Origin: AM-2324 sp042091035
GTDB taxonomy: Bacteria; Bacteroidota; Bacteroidia; Chitinophagales; Saprospiraceae
Assembly: GCA_042091035.1 (NCBI GenBank)
Contig: JBELIG010000145.1
Coordinates: 1 to 8,252, forward strand
Reading direction: 5' to 3'
Length of the DNA: 8,252 nucleotides
The notes beneath the pieces were generated by a model. It did not search any database. It saw only the letters and a list, made by a program, of their open reading frames with translations, and was not told the DNA's origin. This document shows positions 1-6,194 of this stretch, one piece after another (position 1 is the stretch's first letter; each line of letters starts with the position of its first letter). Position numbers and translations under genes: made by a program.

Positions 1-2
1 TG

Positions 3-92
3 GAGAACCTTCGGGATCTATTTACAAAAGCGGATGCTTTCGATAATATTCTAGTCGAACAGTTTGATGCTACCTGGCCAGATCGTATATAA
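3..92 (+). CDS. C-terminal end of an unrecognised protein (5' end outside window)
   Basis: The third forward frame is open from the window edge to a TAA at 90-92 and encodes 29 residues ending in EQFDATWPDRI. The other two forward frames close within the first 55 bases. One minus-strand frame is also open here but shows no start codon. The residue mix (acidic, with regular hydrophobic spacing) looks like the end of a soluble protein, but too little is present to name a family. No hairpin with a T-run follows it, so either its terminator is weak or its transcript runs on into the intergenic region before 285. Confidence 0.5.
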   Translation, partial: ENLRDLFTKADAFDNILVEQFDATWPDRI

Positions 93-218
93 ATAAGCCC
101 TTGTCCTTTCTGATTTAAATTTTGCTGACTCTCTACAGTTTAGCTGACCTATTAATTGTCATTCTGATAATAAAATTTCTTATTTAAAAAATAATAATTT
201 CAATTTGCAAGTGATTAA

Positions 219-251
219 TTGCCTGATTATCAATGCTCTATATTATATTTA
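219..251 (+). promoter_or_regulatory. possible Bacteroidota-type promoter of the 199-aa barrel gene
   Basis: A TTG at 219-221 is followed after 22 bases by TATATTTA at 244-251. The Bacteroidota primary sigma factor is known to prefer TTG, a spacer of roughly 17-23 bases, then TAnnTTTG. The last base of the -7 element does not match (A instead of G). The implied start of transcription, near 258, leaves a leader of about 27 bases before the ATG at 285. This is a weak match in very AT-rich DNA. Confidence 0.3.
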
Positions 252-284
252 TAGCATATTTAATTACACTAATTAATTTTAGCT

Positions 285-884
285 ATGAAAAAGATAGTTC
301 TATTAACTACGGCATTATTTATGGTTGCTACCATAACATTCGCTCAAGATGGAGCAAAAGAAGCTGCAGATTACGGCGTATCTGCAGGGTTCAGTCCTTT
401 TGGTTTTTCAGTTTCTTTAGCATACAATAAAACTGCAAAGACATCTGTATTTGTTACAGCTGGAGGGTTTCCTACTTCAAGTTCACCATTTACTCCAAAT
501 ATCGAAGGCATCGGCGATGACTACGATTTAGAATCTGGAAGTGCTTGGATGGGAATATTTGTTAATCACAGACCATTCGAGGATAATGATTGGTTCCGTG
601 TAATTACAGGTATAGGTATTGGCAGTATTACCAATACTCTTACAGAAACGTCTGGAGATGAATACACCATTAATTATCTCGAGAATCCTGTTGGGTATGT
701 GGGTTTAGGAGTTGGTCAGCGAGCTGTTAAAGGATTTACTCTAGGATTTGATCTTGGCTTTTTGTTTGGCGCGGGTCCTCAGATTTTAGGTCCAGATGCT
801 GCAAAAATTGAAGCTATTGGCGGCAGTGCTTTATTTGGTTCTGTTTTGCCTAATCTTCAAGTAAATGTTGGTTACGGATTTTAA
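285..884 (+). CDS. Secreted small outer-membrane beta-barrel protein, 199 aa
   Basis: Residues 1-20 form a signal peptide: a KK basic start, a hydrophobic core, and a likely cleavage after TFA before QDG. The mature part of about 179 residues alternates hydrophobic and polar residues, is rich in Gly and aromatics, and ends in Phe (NVGYGF). These are marks of a small, probably 8-stranded, outer membrane barrel whose last strand is recognised by the BAM complex. The block around residues 85-107 (WMGIFVNHRPF, then WFRVITGIGIG) and the block near 135-165 (PVGYVGLGVGQR, then GFDLGFLFGAGP) resemble uncharacterised OmpA-like porin-fold proteins. No OmpA peptidoglycan-binding domain follows, so it is a bare barrel. 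Its ligand or role cannot be read from sequence. It is a single-gene unit with its own terminator at 907-941. The start is the ATG that places the signal peptide correctly. The family call is inference and the coding call is firm. Confidence 0.85.
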   Translation: MKKIVLLTTALFMVATITFAQDGAKEAADYGVSAGFSPFGFSVSLAYNKTAKTSVFVTAGGFPTSSSPFTPNIEGIGDDYDLESGSAWMGIFVNHRPFEDNDWFRVITGIGIGSITNTLTETSGDEYTINYLENPVGYVGLGVGQRAVKGFTLGFDLGFLFGAGPQILGPDAAKIEAIGGSALFGSVLPNLQVNVGYGF

Positions 885-906
885 TCATTGAAAATAAGGT
901 GTGAGG

Positions 907-941
907 GCATCGGGTCTGCGAAGATCTGATGCTTTTTTTTT
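907..941 (+). terminator. Rho-independent terminator of the 199-aa barrel gene
   Basis: An 11-bp stem (907-917 with 922-932, including two G-U pairs) closes a GCGA tetraloop and runs straight into nine Ts (933-941). It lies 22 bases after the stop codon, on the same strand as the gene. Confidence 0.88.
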
Positions 942-1231
942 GGCTTTGTTATAGCAGTAATTCTATTTTTTATTCTTGCGTAAGTAACTCCTCCAGATTT
1001 TACTACATGTAAGATGGTATGCAGAATGCTAATTAATTTAAAAATCTTAGGATTTTGTATTTAAAGATACTGATTTACAGTTGTTTGTGTTTTATATTCT
1101 GGGTGCTTAAGAAAAACTGAACTGTCCCTATTGGATTGCCATATTTTTTCAGCTTTATGTCACAAATTATGCAGGAGGTCTTTTTTTGGGCTTAAATCCT
1201 TAAAAATCAATACTTCAGGTGTATTAAAAAG
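942..1231. other. Noncoding stretch, nothing recognised
   Basis: From the terminator at 941 to the promoter-like motif at 1232 I see no credible gene, RNA or repeat. A 60-codon frame from 1131 opens only with TTG, gives a composition unlike a protein, and overlaps the promoter and start of the 55-aa gene, so it was not called. AT-rich runs and scattered short T-tracts are the only texture. The segment lies upstream of a small transcription unit and may hold upstream promoter sequence near its right edge, where ATTAAAAAG (1223-1231) leads into the TGTTAAAAAACT motif. Confidence 0.5.
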
Positions 1232-1272
1232 TGTTAAAAAACTGATAATGATAGGCAACTTATATACATTTG
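1232..1272 (+). promoter_or_regulatory. Promoter of the 55-aa membrane protein gene
   Basis: TACATTTG at 1265-1272 is an exact match to the Bacteroidota -7 consensus TAnnTTTG. It lies 25 bases before the ATG at 1298, so the leader would be about 18 bases. No clean TTG is seen at the -33 distance. Instead TGTTAAAAAACT (1232-1243) lies about 21 bases upstream of the -7 element. The same 12-mer recurs at 5499-5510, also followed by TTTGCA. Confidence 0.6.
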
Positions 1273-1297
1273 CAGTACTCAGAAAAGAACTTTACCC

Positions 1298-1465
1298 ATG
1301 CTCAGAATTATGATTGAAAAATTTTTACAGCTTGTATCAAGCCCCAGACAATTAATCCTAAAAAACGGAAAGAAATCCTTACTCGTATTTGGAATTTACT
1401 TTGTAACCAAATGGGGTCTGACCTTGTTATTTGGTCAGCAGATTTTAGAATGGATTAGAGGTTAA
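1298..1465 (+). CDS. Small single-pass membrane protein, 55 aa, unknown function
   Basis: An open frame from ATG 1298 to TAA 1463-1465 encodes 55 residues. The first half is basic and amphipathic (MLRIMIEKFLQ, then SPRQLILKNGKK). It is followed by one hydrophobic stretch at about residues 28-46 (SLLVFGIYFVTKWGLTLLFG) that is long enough to cross the membrane, and a short tail QQILEWIRG. The positive charges before the hydrophobic stretch predict a cytoplasmic N-terminus. No family is recognised. The case for a real gene is context: an exact TACATTTG promoter element 25 bases upstream and a very strong terminator 28 bases downstream enclose just this frame. ATG 1310 (fifth codon) is an alternative start. 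It could also be a small RNA with a chance open frame, but the uninterrupted transmembrane pattern favours a protein. Confidence 0.6.
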   Translation: MLRIMIEKFLQLVSSPRQLILKNGKKSLLVFGIYFVTKWGLTLLFGQQILEWIRG

Positions 1466-1493
1466 TCCTTTAATTTAAGATCAAGATTAAAAG

Positions 1494-1529
1494 GCACTTG
1501 CTAGACATAATGTTTAGCAAGTGCTTTTT
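1494..1529. terminator. Strong hairpin terminator shared by two converging genes
   Basis: A perfect 10-bp stem (1494-1503 with 1515-1524) extends inward by a G-T pair and three more pairs (ACA/TGT) to a TAA loop, giving about 14 bp in all. On the plus strand five Ts follow (1525-1529), which suits the 55-aa gene. On the minus strand the stem is followed by CTTTTAA, a weaker U-tract that could stop the DinB-like gene whose stop codon is at 1536-1538. Confidence 0.88.
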
Positions 1530-1535
1530 AGTTTA

Positions 1536-2048
1536 TTATAGTTTGTTTTGAATATTTAGGTCAAGCCCTTTATAGTAGTTCATGTCCTTGTCGCATATTT
1601 GTTTGGTTATTAATGTTATTTGTCCAGTGTGGTAGGAGAAGTGTTCGACCACATGGGAACATATGCTATAGCCAGTTTCGGTAAAACCTTGGATGCTGTG
1701 TGTTGCTAACAAATAACTTACAGAAAGTCTTTCACAGGCAATTTTTACATCTTCATCGAGTGCTTCTAGAATATTGCAGAGCTCCTTTCTGCTTTTGACG
1801 TTGGACCTATCGAATTCTTCTGATCGATTGCGCGCATAGGCTTTATCCATTAATGAAGCGATCAACCATTGTCTAACATTACCATCTAAATGGAGGATAA
1901 GATTGTTGACAGCATTCGTGTTGAAATTGGCATTGTAGGTTAATTGATCATCAGAAAGGCTATTGATACATTTACTGATTCTGCTTATTGATTCCGTGCA
2001 GATTCTTAGGACTAGCTCCTCTCGAATATTTCGGATGAGTGCGTGCAT
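1536..2048 (-). CDS. DinB-like / DUF1572-type metal-binding four-helix protein, 170 aa
   Basis: The protein is all-helical, without a signal peptide, and so cytoplasmic. It carries the signature histidines of the DinB/YfiT-like fold: His53 in NLILHLDGNVRQW, and His136 and His140 in the HxxxH block VVEHFSYHTGQI. In this family the three histidines hold a divalent metal in a four-helix bundle, and some relatives are thiol-dependent transferases. The DUF1572-like hallmarks here are the HLxGNxRQW block, the EHFSYHTGQI block and a tail resembling YYKGLDLN. Length is normal for the family (about 150-180). The substrate is unknown. The name comes from damage-inducible DinB of Bacillus, and no damage response should be inferred. 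It is a single-gene unit that faces the 55-aa gene across a shared terminator. ATG 2048 is the natural start, just before the first helix. Confidence 0.85.
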   Translation of the reverse strand: MHALIRNIREELVLRICTESISRISKCINSLSDDQLTYNANFNTNAVNNLILHLDGNVRQWLIASLMDKAYARNRSEEFDRSNVKSRKELCNILEALDEDVKIACERLSVSYLLATHSIQGFTETGYSICSHVVEHFSYHTGQITLITKQICDKDMNYYKGLDLNIQNKL

Positions 2049-2249
2049 ACTTTAGATCTTGATTTGTTTGATAGTTAACTTGAGTAATTAAAGTACGGAA
2101 TTTTGAAAGTTCCACAAAGTAAGGTCACTTGGTTTTATTATAAATGTTAAGGAAACATAAAGTAGGATAAGATAAAATACTAAAGAGGGGGGATTCAAAC
2201 GTTTAATCATTATATTTTCAACATTGAATCAAGTTAAAAATATTGGCTT

Positions 2250-2720
2250 ATGCGTATATTAAGTGTATTAGTCTTTGCTACCTTGCTTTTTGCATCATGC
2301 AACAGTAGTAAAAAGGGCATTAAGAATCTGGATGCAAGTGCTTTTGTACAGTTGGAGACGACCCCATGTTTTGGTACTTGTCCTACCTATACTATGCGAA
2401 TATTAAAGAACGGGCAAGCCACGTTTAATGGCAGACAATACGCTAAGAAGCAGGGCGATTATGTCAAGGTTTTTTCTGAAGAAACTATGCAAGCTTTATT
2501 GGATCGAATTGTCGGTCTTGAACTGATGAAGCGTCCAGATATATATGACAATCCTCGGGTTACTGATCTTCCAGCAAATGTGATTACTTTTTTTGATGGC
2601 AAGGAATCAAAAACAATTCGATGTCGATTTGATGTTCCTGGAGACATGCTAGATTTGATTAAGGAATTACGATCTTTAGCGGAGGCCACAGAAGGTTGGA
2701 CTGCAAAAGAAAATTTATAA
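2250..2720 (+). CDS. DUF6438-type lipoprotein, 156 aa
   Basis: An N-terminal hydrophobic segment ends in the lipobox FASC, with Cys17 as the lipidated residue. The mature protein begins CNSSKKG and lacks the acidic residues of the Bacteroidota surface-export signal that follow the Cys in many exposed lipoproteins, so a periplasm-facing anchor is more likely (inference). The rest is one domain, about residues 30-150. It has the characteristic TPCFGTCPTYTM block with Cys40 and Cys44 four residues apart, followed by short strands (MRILKNGQATFNG, then GDYVKVF) and a helix that pairs with a C-terminal helix. This matches the DUF6438 family as I know it, which has no assigned function. The two cysteines could form a disulfide or a redox or metal site. 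It is monocistronic, since a terminator begins at the base after the stop codon. Confidence 0.8.
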   Translation: MRILSVLVFATLLFASCNSSKKGIKNLDASAFVQLETTPCFGTCPTYTMRILKNGQATFNGRQYAKKQGDYVKVFSEETMQALLDRIVGLELMKRPDIYDNPRVTDLPANVITFFDGKESKTIRCRFDVPGDMLDLIKELRSLAEATEGWTAKENL

Positions 2721-2754
2721 AAAAAAAGCCTGTCAGAAATGACAGGCTTTTTTT
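2721..2754. terminator. Bidirectional terminator between the DUF6438 lipoprotein and the large barrel gene
   Basis: The structure is symmetric: seven As (2721-2727), an 8-bp GC-rich stem (2728-2735 with 2740-2747) closed by a GAAA tetraloop, then seven Ts (2748-2754). Both strands read as hairpin plus U-run. The lipoprotein stop is immediately to the left and the barrel gene stop (2756-2758) one base to the right, so it serves both. Confidence 0.95.
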
Positions 2755-2755
2755 G

Positions 2756-5242
2756 TTAGAAGCCACCGCCTCCACCGTTACCGGATTCTCCGGCTTTCAT
2801 ATCATCATTTCGGATCTTAGTCCTTCTTGATCGAGCATCGAATTTAACTTTACCAAATCGTACAGAGAAGCTTAAACCGATAGATCTAAATGGTAGGATG
2901 AAGTTCCCGTTTTGTGTGAATCCGGGTCCATTCAATTCACTTTTCCATTCTTTATCAGCTTTAAATGGCTCTAGTACTCTTAGACCTATAGCGCCCTTTT
3001 CATTAAAGATATCTTTTTGGATACCCATAGATAGTAGGCTAAAGCTTGGGTTGATACCTTGGAAGGTATACTTTGGTGCATTATAGAATCCAAATGCTTG
3101 GAAATTCCAGCCTTTACCCATTTTCCAAGAAGCATTTATGTTACCATTCCAAAGGATGGCTTGATTGGAAAATGATTGTCCATCGATTACGGCATTGATA
3201 TTATAGGTATAGGCATTGAAACCACCTCTAATAGTGAATACTTTCTTGATTGTCACGGAGGTGAATCCACTTAATCCGATACTATTATTGGTACCTACAT
3301 TTCTATAAGTTGTTTCTCCATTTCCATTATCTCCGATTTGTAAGTAGGATTCAATGATGTCCTCTGTATTTTTATAATATGCAGTTAAACTGATCAAAGA
3401 ACCTTTTACAAATGTGGAGTATCCAAGTTCAATTTGTTTAGACAATTCCGGAGATAGACCTGGGTTACCGATTTGTACATTGGTCGGATCATTTATACTA
3501 GCATACGGATTGATGTAGAAGAGACTTGGTCTTTGTATCCTTTGCGAGTAACTCAATTTAAGGTTTGTAAAGTTTCCGAAAGTTCTTGCTATAGTAACAG
3601 ATGGTAGGATATTTCCATAGTTATCATCAAAGTCATTCAATTCGGAAGCATATTCACCATTCAGTAATGTATGTTCATATCGAACACCTGCCAAAAGAGA
3701 ATATTTCTCATTGAAGGTTATGTTTCCAGAAACATATCCTGCAAATACATCCTGATCATAGAAGAAAAGGTCTGTATTTGAGTTGTTTACTTCAAAGGAA
3801 TTTGTATTGTAATTAAATTGCTCATATTGATAGTCGGAGTCTATGGCTCTAAGTATAGTTTTTGCACCTGTCTCCAGCTTGAATTTTTTAGAGAATGGGT
3901 GTGTATAGTCAAGTTGAATAGTCTGCTCGACATTTTTACCTAAGTTCTCATTTTTGTTATTGAATTGGAAGTCATCCCAATTTCCAATACTATCATTTGA
4001 TACTGCTTGCTCATCGGCATTAGAGTTACTTACATTGATTTGGTATGCCAGAATAAGCTCTTGCCCAGGGTTTTCGAATTTTTTAATGTAATCCGTTGAC
4101 CAATCGTAGCCATTCCTAAAGTTTGTTGATAGATAATCCTTGGTATAATAGTGGAAAGAGGTATCATTTAAAATACCGTAATCAAAACCATCATTGCTCG
4201 TTTGGAAACCATTGAAACGGATTGTTGAGTTGATCGTATTGTATGCATTAAGATCGTAGAATGCACCGAAGTTTCCTGAATAACCAAAGGAAGTGGATTC
4301 TGCTACACCATTTGTTGTAAGTGTGCTGATCACATCATTGGATGAATCAATTCTATCAAAAGTGGTCGTTGCATCTCTTGGTAGTGTCCACCAGCCATAT
4401 CCGCCACCACTAACACCGAATCTTCCTTTTGCTGCGGATAAACTAACATTCGTATTATTGGTACGATTTGATAGTGCTGTATTTACAGAGCCTGAAATAC
4501 CTTCAATGCTTTTTTTCTTAGTCACGATATTAATAATACCTGCGCTTCCTTCTCCATCATATTTTGCAGATGGGGAGGTAATTACTTCTACTGATTTAAT
4601 CTGATCCGAAGGGATTGATTTCAGTGCATCTTTTACGGAGTTCGCAAAAAGTCCAGAAGGTCGGCCATTTAATAGGATTTGAATATTACGAGATCCTCTT
4701 AATTCTACATTACCATCTAGATCAACGGACAGGAGTGGTGTTTTTCTCAAAACATCCGTAGCATCTCCTACTTTATTTGTGATATCTTTTTCAGCATTGT
4801 AGACGATCTTATCGATTTTATTCTCGAAAAGAGATTTTTCAGCTGATACAGTCACTGCTGCTAATGCAATTGCTGAATTTTCCAGTATAATGTCATCTAA
4901 GTCAAAATCTGGGTTTGATTTAGTTAGTGTTATGGTATCTGAGGTGATTTCATTATATCCTACGAAAGATACTTTTATCATATACTTTCCGAGCTTCAGT
5001 TCTGTCATCTTGAACTGTCCTTTGTTGTTTGTTAATGTACCATCCAATTGCTTTTGAAAGGCATTCATCAAAACGACAGTGGCGTATTCTACTGGTTCTC
5101 CAGAATTGTTATCAATTATCTTTCCAGTGATCTTACCTGTGATGGAAGATTGAGGTGCTCCCCATTTACCACCGCCTGGTTGTGCATAAAGACTGATTGC
5201 AGTCAAAAGAGATAAAGAGAGTGTCAAAAAGTGTTTCATCAA
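2756..5242 (-). CDS. TonB-dependent-receptor-like outer membrane beta-barrel protein (OMP_b-brl_3 type), 828 aa
   Basis: Residues 1-20 are a signal peptide (MMKHF, hydrophobic core, cleavage after LYA). Next comes a carboxypeptidase-regulatory-like beta-sandwich, about 34-107, with the pattern ITGKIIDNNSGEPVEYATV and FVGYNE. A plug domain follows at about 128-245, with LRKTPLLSVDLDGNVELRG, ILLNGRPSG, IKSVEVITSPSAKYDGEGSAGIINIVTKK. A large barrel covers about 250-795, including the QRIQRPSLFYINPY and NPGLSPELSKQIELGY blocks typical of the Bacteroidota outer membrane beta-barrel family (PF14905-like). After the last strand (SIGLSFSVRFGKVKF) comes a tail of about 25 residues, basic and then Gly-rich, ending GNGGGGGF. 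Such receptors take up nutrients or metal chelates across the outer membrane, but this branch has no known substrate and no SusD partner lies beside it. No clear TonB box is visible between the signal peptide and the first domain. It is a single-gene unit with a long leader. The second Met is an alternative start. Confidence 0.93.
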   Translation of the reverse strand: MMKHFLTLSLSLLTAISLYAQPGGGKWGAPQSSITGKITGKIIDNNSGEPVEYATVVLMNAFQKQLDGTLTNNKGQFKMTELKLGKYMIKVSFVGYNEITSDTITLTKSNPDFDLDDIILENSAIALAAVTVSAEKSLFENKIDKIVYNAEKDITNKVGDATDVLRKTPLLSVDLDGNVELRGSRNIQILLNGRPSGLFANSVKDALKSIPSDQIKSVEVITSPSAKYDGEGSAGIINIVTKKKSIEGISGSVNTALSNRTNNTNVSLSAAKGRFGVSGGGYGWWTLPRDATTTFDRIDSSNDVISTLTTNGVAESTSFGYSGNFGAFYDLNAYNTINSTIRFNGFQTSNDGFDYGILNDTSFHYYTKDYLSTNFRNGYDWSTDYIKKFENPGQELILAYQINVSNSNADEQAVSNDSIGNWDDFQFNNKNENLGKNVEQTIQLDYTHPFSKKFKLETGAKTILRAIDSDYQYEQFNYNTNSFEVNNSNTDLFFYDQDVFAGYVSGNITFNEKYSLLAGVRYEHTLLNGEYASELNDFDDNYGNILPSVTIARTFGNFTNLKLSYSQRIQRPSLFYINPYASINDPTNVQIGNPGLSPELSKQIELGYSTFVKGSLISLTAYYKNTEDIIESYLQIGDNGNGETTYRNVGTNNSIGLSGFTSVTIKKVFTIRGGFNAYTYNINAVIDGQSFSNQAILWNGNINASWKMGKGWNFQAFGFYNAPKYTFQGINPSFSLLSMGIQKDIFNEKGAIGLRVLEPFKADKEWKSELNGPGFTQNGNFILPFRSIGLSFSVRFGKVKFDARSRRTKIRNDDMKAGESGNGGGGGF

Positions 5243-5498
5243 GAACTTATTTTATTTGAGCCTATGAAGTTATTTAAAGAAGGTGAAGTTAGGCTTTAGA
5301 TTCCTTTATTAACAATGGATTAGATAAATCCAATCATATCATCCATTAAAACTCAAAAAGTATCCATAAGGTTGAGAAAAGGGCCTTAAATATCTATTTC
5401 GACTAGTATATTGATATATATAATAATTATATTGATTTGTTTTTTGTAGTGTAAGGTTTTGATTTATAGTGTTTAATAGGTTTTTATTTGTTAAATAA
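5243..5498 (-). promoter_or_regulatory. Upstream region of the large barrel gene, with an inverted repeat
   Basis: This gene-free stretch lies 5' of the barrel gene. It holds a perfect inverted repeat, TGGATT-agata-AATCCA, at 5316-5332, about 75-90 bases before the start codon. That could be an operator or a leader hairpin. On the minus strand TACTTTTTG occurs near 5353-5361, one base longer than the -7 consensus TAnnTTTG, so it is only a weak promoter candidate. The rest, around 5395-5445, is nearly pure A/T. No reading frame of note occurs on either strand. Confidence 0.35.
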
Positions 5499-5529
5499 TG
5501 TTAAAAAACTAGATTCAAGGTTTTTTTTG
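5499..5529 (+). promoter_or_regulatory. Promoter-like motif of a putative small RNA
   Basis: TGTTAAAAAACT at 5499-5510 is identical to the 12-mer at 1232-1243, and both copies are followed by TTTGCA (here 5526-5531, after 15 bases; there after 25). The -7 candidate TTTTTTTG (5522-5529) keeps TTTG but lacks the TA, so it is weak alone. Further TGTTAAAT and TGTTTAAT copies lie just upstream (5469-5500). Confidence 0.35.
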
Positions 5530-5536
5530 CAATAAA

Positions 5537-5703
5537 ACCAACCAAACAAGCATTTTAACTACTCTTTGTAGTAGCATAATTGCATTAAATTTATTACTAT
5601 AGGTTTAAATAGAAATAAGTATCGGTTTCGACCGATTAAAGAATCATAAACTAGTGAGAGTTTTTTCGCTGCCCAGAAGTTTTAGACTTTCTGGGCGGTT
5701 TTT
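5537..5703 (+). ncRNA. Candidate intergenic small RNA, about 165 nt, family not recognised
   Basis: A plus-strand terminator at 5671-5703 has no plus-strand gene ahead of it: the nearest genes on both sides are on the minus strand. The segment before it has a promoter-like motif at its left end. It contains two hairpins, ACTAC-tcttt-GTAGT at about 5559-5573 and the perfect ATCGGT-TTCG-ACCGAT at 5621-5636. I compared it by eye with 6S RNA, signal recognition particle RNA, RNase P RNA and tmRNA and saw none of their hallmarks. The 5' end is a guess from the motif at 5526. No open frame longer than a few codons is present on the plus strand. The rival reading is that the hairpins belong to the 3' end of the paaD transcript on the other strand. 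Confidence 0.35.
5671..5703 (+). terminator. Rho-independent terminator on the plus strand
   Basis: GCCCAGAA (5671-5678) pairs with TTCTGGGC (5689-5696). The stem can extend by two more pairs if one T is bulged. GG and five Ts (5699-5703) follow. On the minus strand the same stem is followed by AGCGAAAAAA, which has no U-tract, so orientation favours plus-strand transcription even though paaD ends only two bases to the right on the minus strand. Confidence 0.65.
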
Positions 5704-5705
5704 AT

Positions 5706-6194
5706 TTAGTGGCATTTGAAATAATCGAAGGGTTCTTTGCAATCCAGGCATTGGAACAAGGATTTACAGGCTGTTGAGCCGAATTGACTTTTCATTTCAG
5801 TATTATAAGATTTACAAACTGGGCAGATTACATTTCTTGGCTTTTGAAAGAGTTGAGACTTATCACTGCTTTCTTGTGCGGGTGGTGAAATCCCGTAATC
5901 CAATAATTTTTTCCTTCCGCTTTCTGTTAACCATTCTGTTGTCCATGCTGGAGACAGGACAGTGTGTACATTGATGTTGGTATTAAAGTCTTCGGAGAGT
6001 GTTTTAATAATATCGAATTCTATCTCTTTCATAGCCGGACATCCTGAGTAGGTTGGCGTTATGGTTATTTCAAGACCTTTTAGTTTGATATCTACTGCAC
6101 GTACAACACCTAAGTCCACTACACTTAGTACTGGTATTTCTGGGTCTTTTACCTGCTCAAGGCTTTGCCATACTTGATCTTTATCAATCATCAT
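5706..6194 (-). CDS. paaD: PaaD/PaaJ-type phenylacetyl-CoA epoxidase maturation protein, 162 aa
   Basis: The N-terminal MIP18/DUF59 domain, about residues 5-95, contains DPEIPVLSVVDLGVVR, the TYSGCPAM loop with Cys52, and SPAWTTEWLTESGR. The C-terminal zinc-ribbon-like domain, about 120-162, has C124-x2-C127 and C149-x2-C152, with additional Cys143 and Cys161, and ends in the family signature EPFDYFKCH. This combination is specific to PaaD, which in phenylacetate degraders supports the ring-epoxidising PaaABCE complex, probably by assembling its metal or Fe-S centre. Length is normal. The start is the ATG at 6194 (or the adjacent ATG at 6191). A TTG three codons or more upstream is not preferred. 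The start overlaps the TGA of the upstream 438-aa gene (ATGATGATTGA), which suggests translational coupling. No other paa gene is in the window, so this is a stand-alone copy. Confidence 0.9.
   Translation of the reverse strand: MMIDKDQVWQSLEQVKDPEIPVLSVVDLGVVRAVDIKLKGLEITITPTYSGCPAMKEIEFDIIKTLSEDFNTNINVHTVLSPAWTTEWLTESGRKKLLDYGISPPAQESSDKSQLFQKPRNVICPVCKSYNTEMKSQFGSTACKSLFQCLDCKEPFDYFKCH

Noticed and set aside
124..160. Two GCTGAC direct copies about 30 bases apart
   Set aside because: A 6-base repeat found once has no statistical weight and is linked to no gene signal.
1131..1313. 60-codon plus-strand frame before the 55-aa gene
   Set aside because: It opens with TTG, overlaps the promoter and start of the 55-aa gene in another frame, and its composition is not protein-like.
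2459..2689. 76-codon minus-strand frame antisense to the DUF6438 lipoprotein
   Set aside because: It is contained in a well-supported gene on the other strand and has no recognisable features.
4293..4604. 103-codon plus-strand frame inside the large barrel gene
   Set aside because: It lies fully within the strongly supported minus-strand barrel gene and shows no domain or start signal; it is an antisense shadow.
5537..5703. 6S, SRP, RNase P or tmRNA in the gap before paaD
   Set aside because: The long rod with central bulge of 6S, the conserved SRP loop, the RNase P core and a tRNA-like end are all absent; only generic hairpins and a terminator remain.
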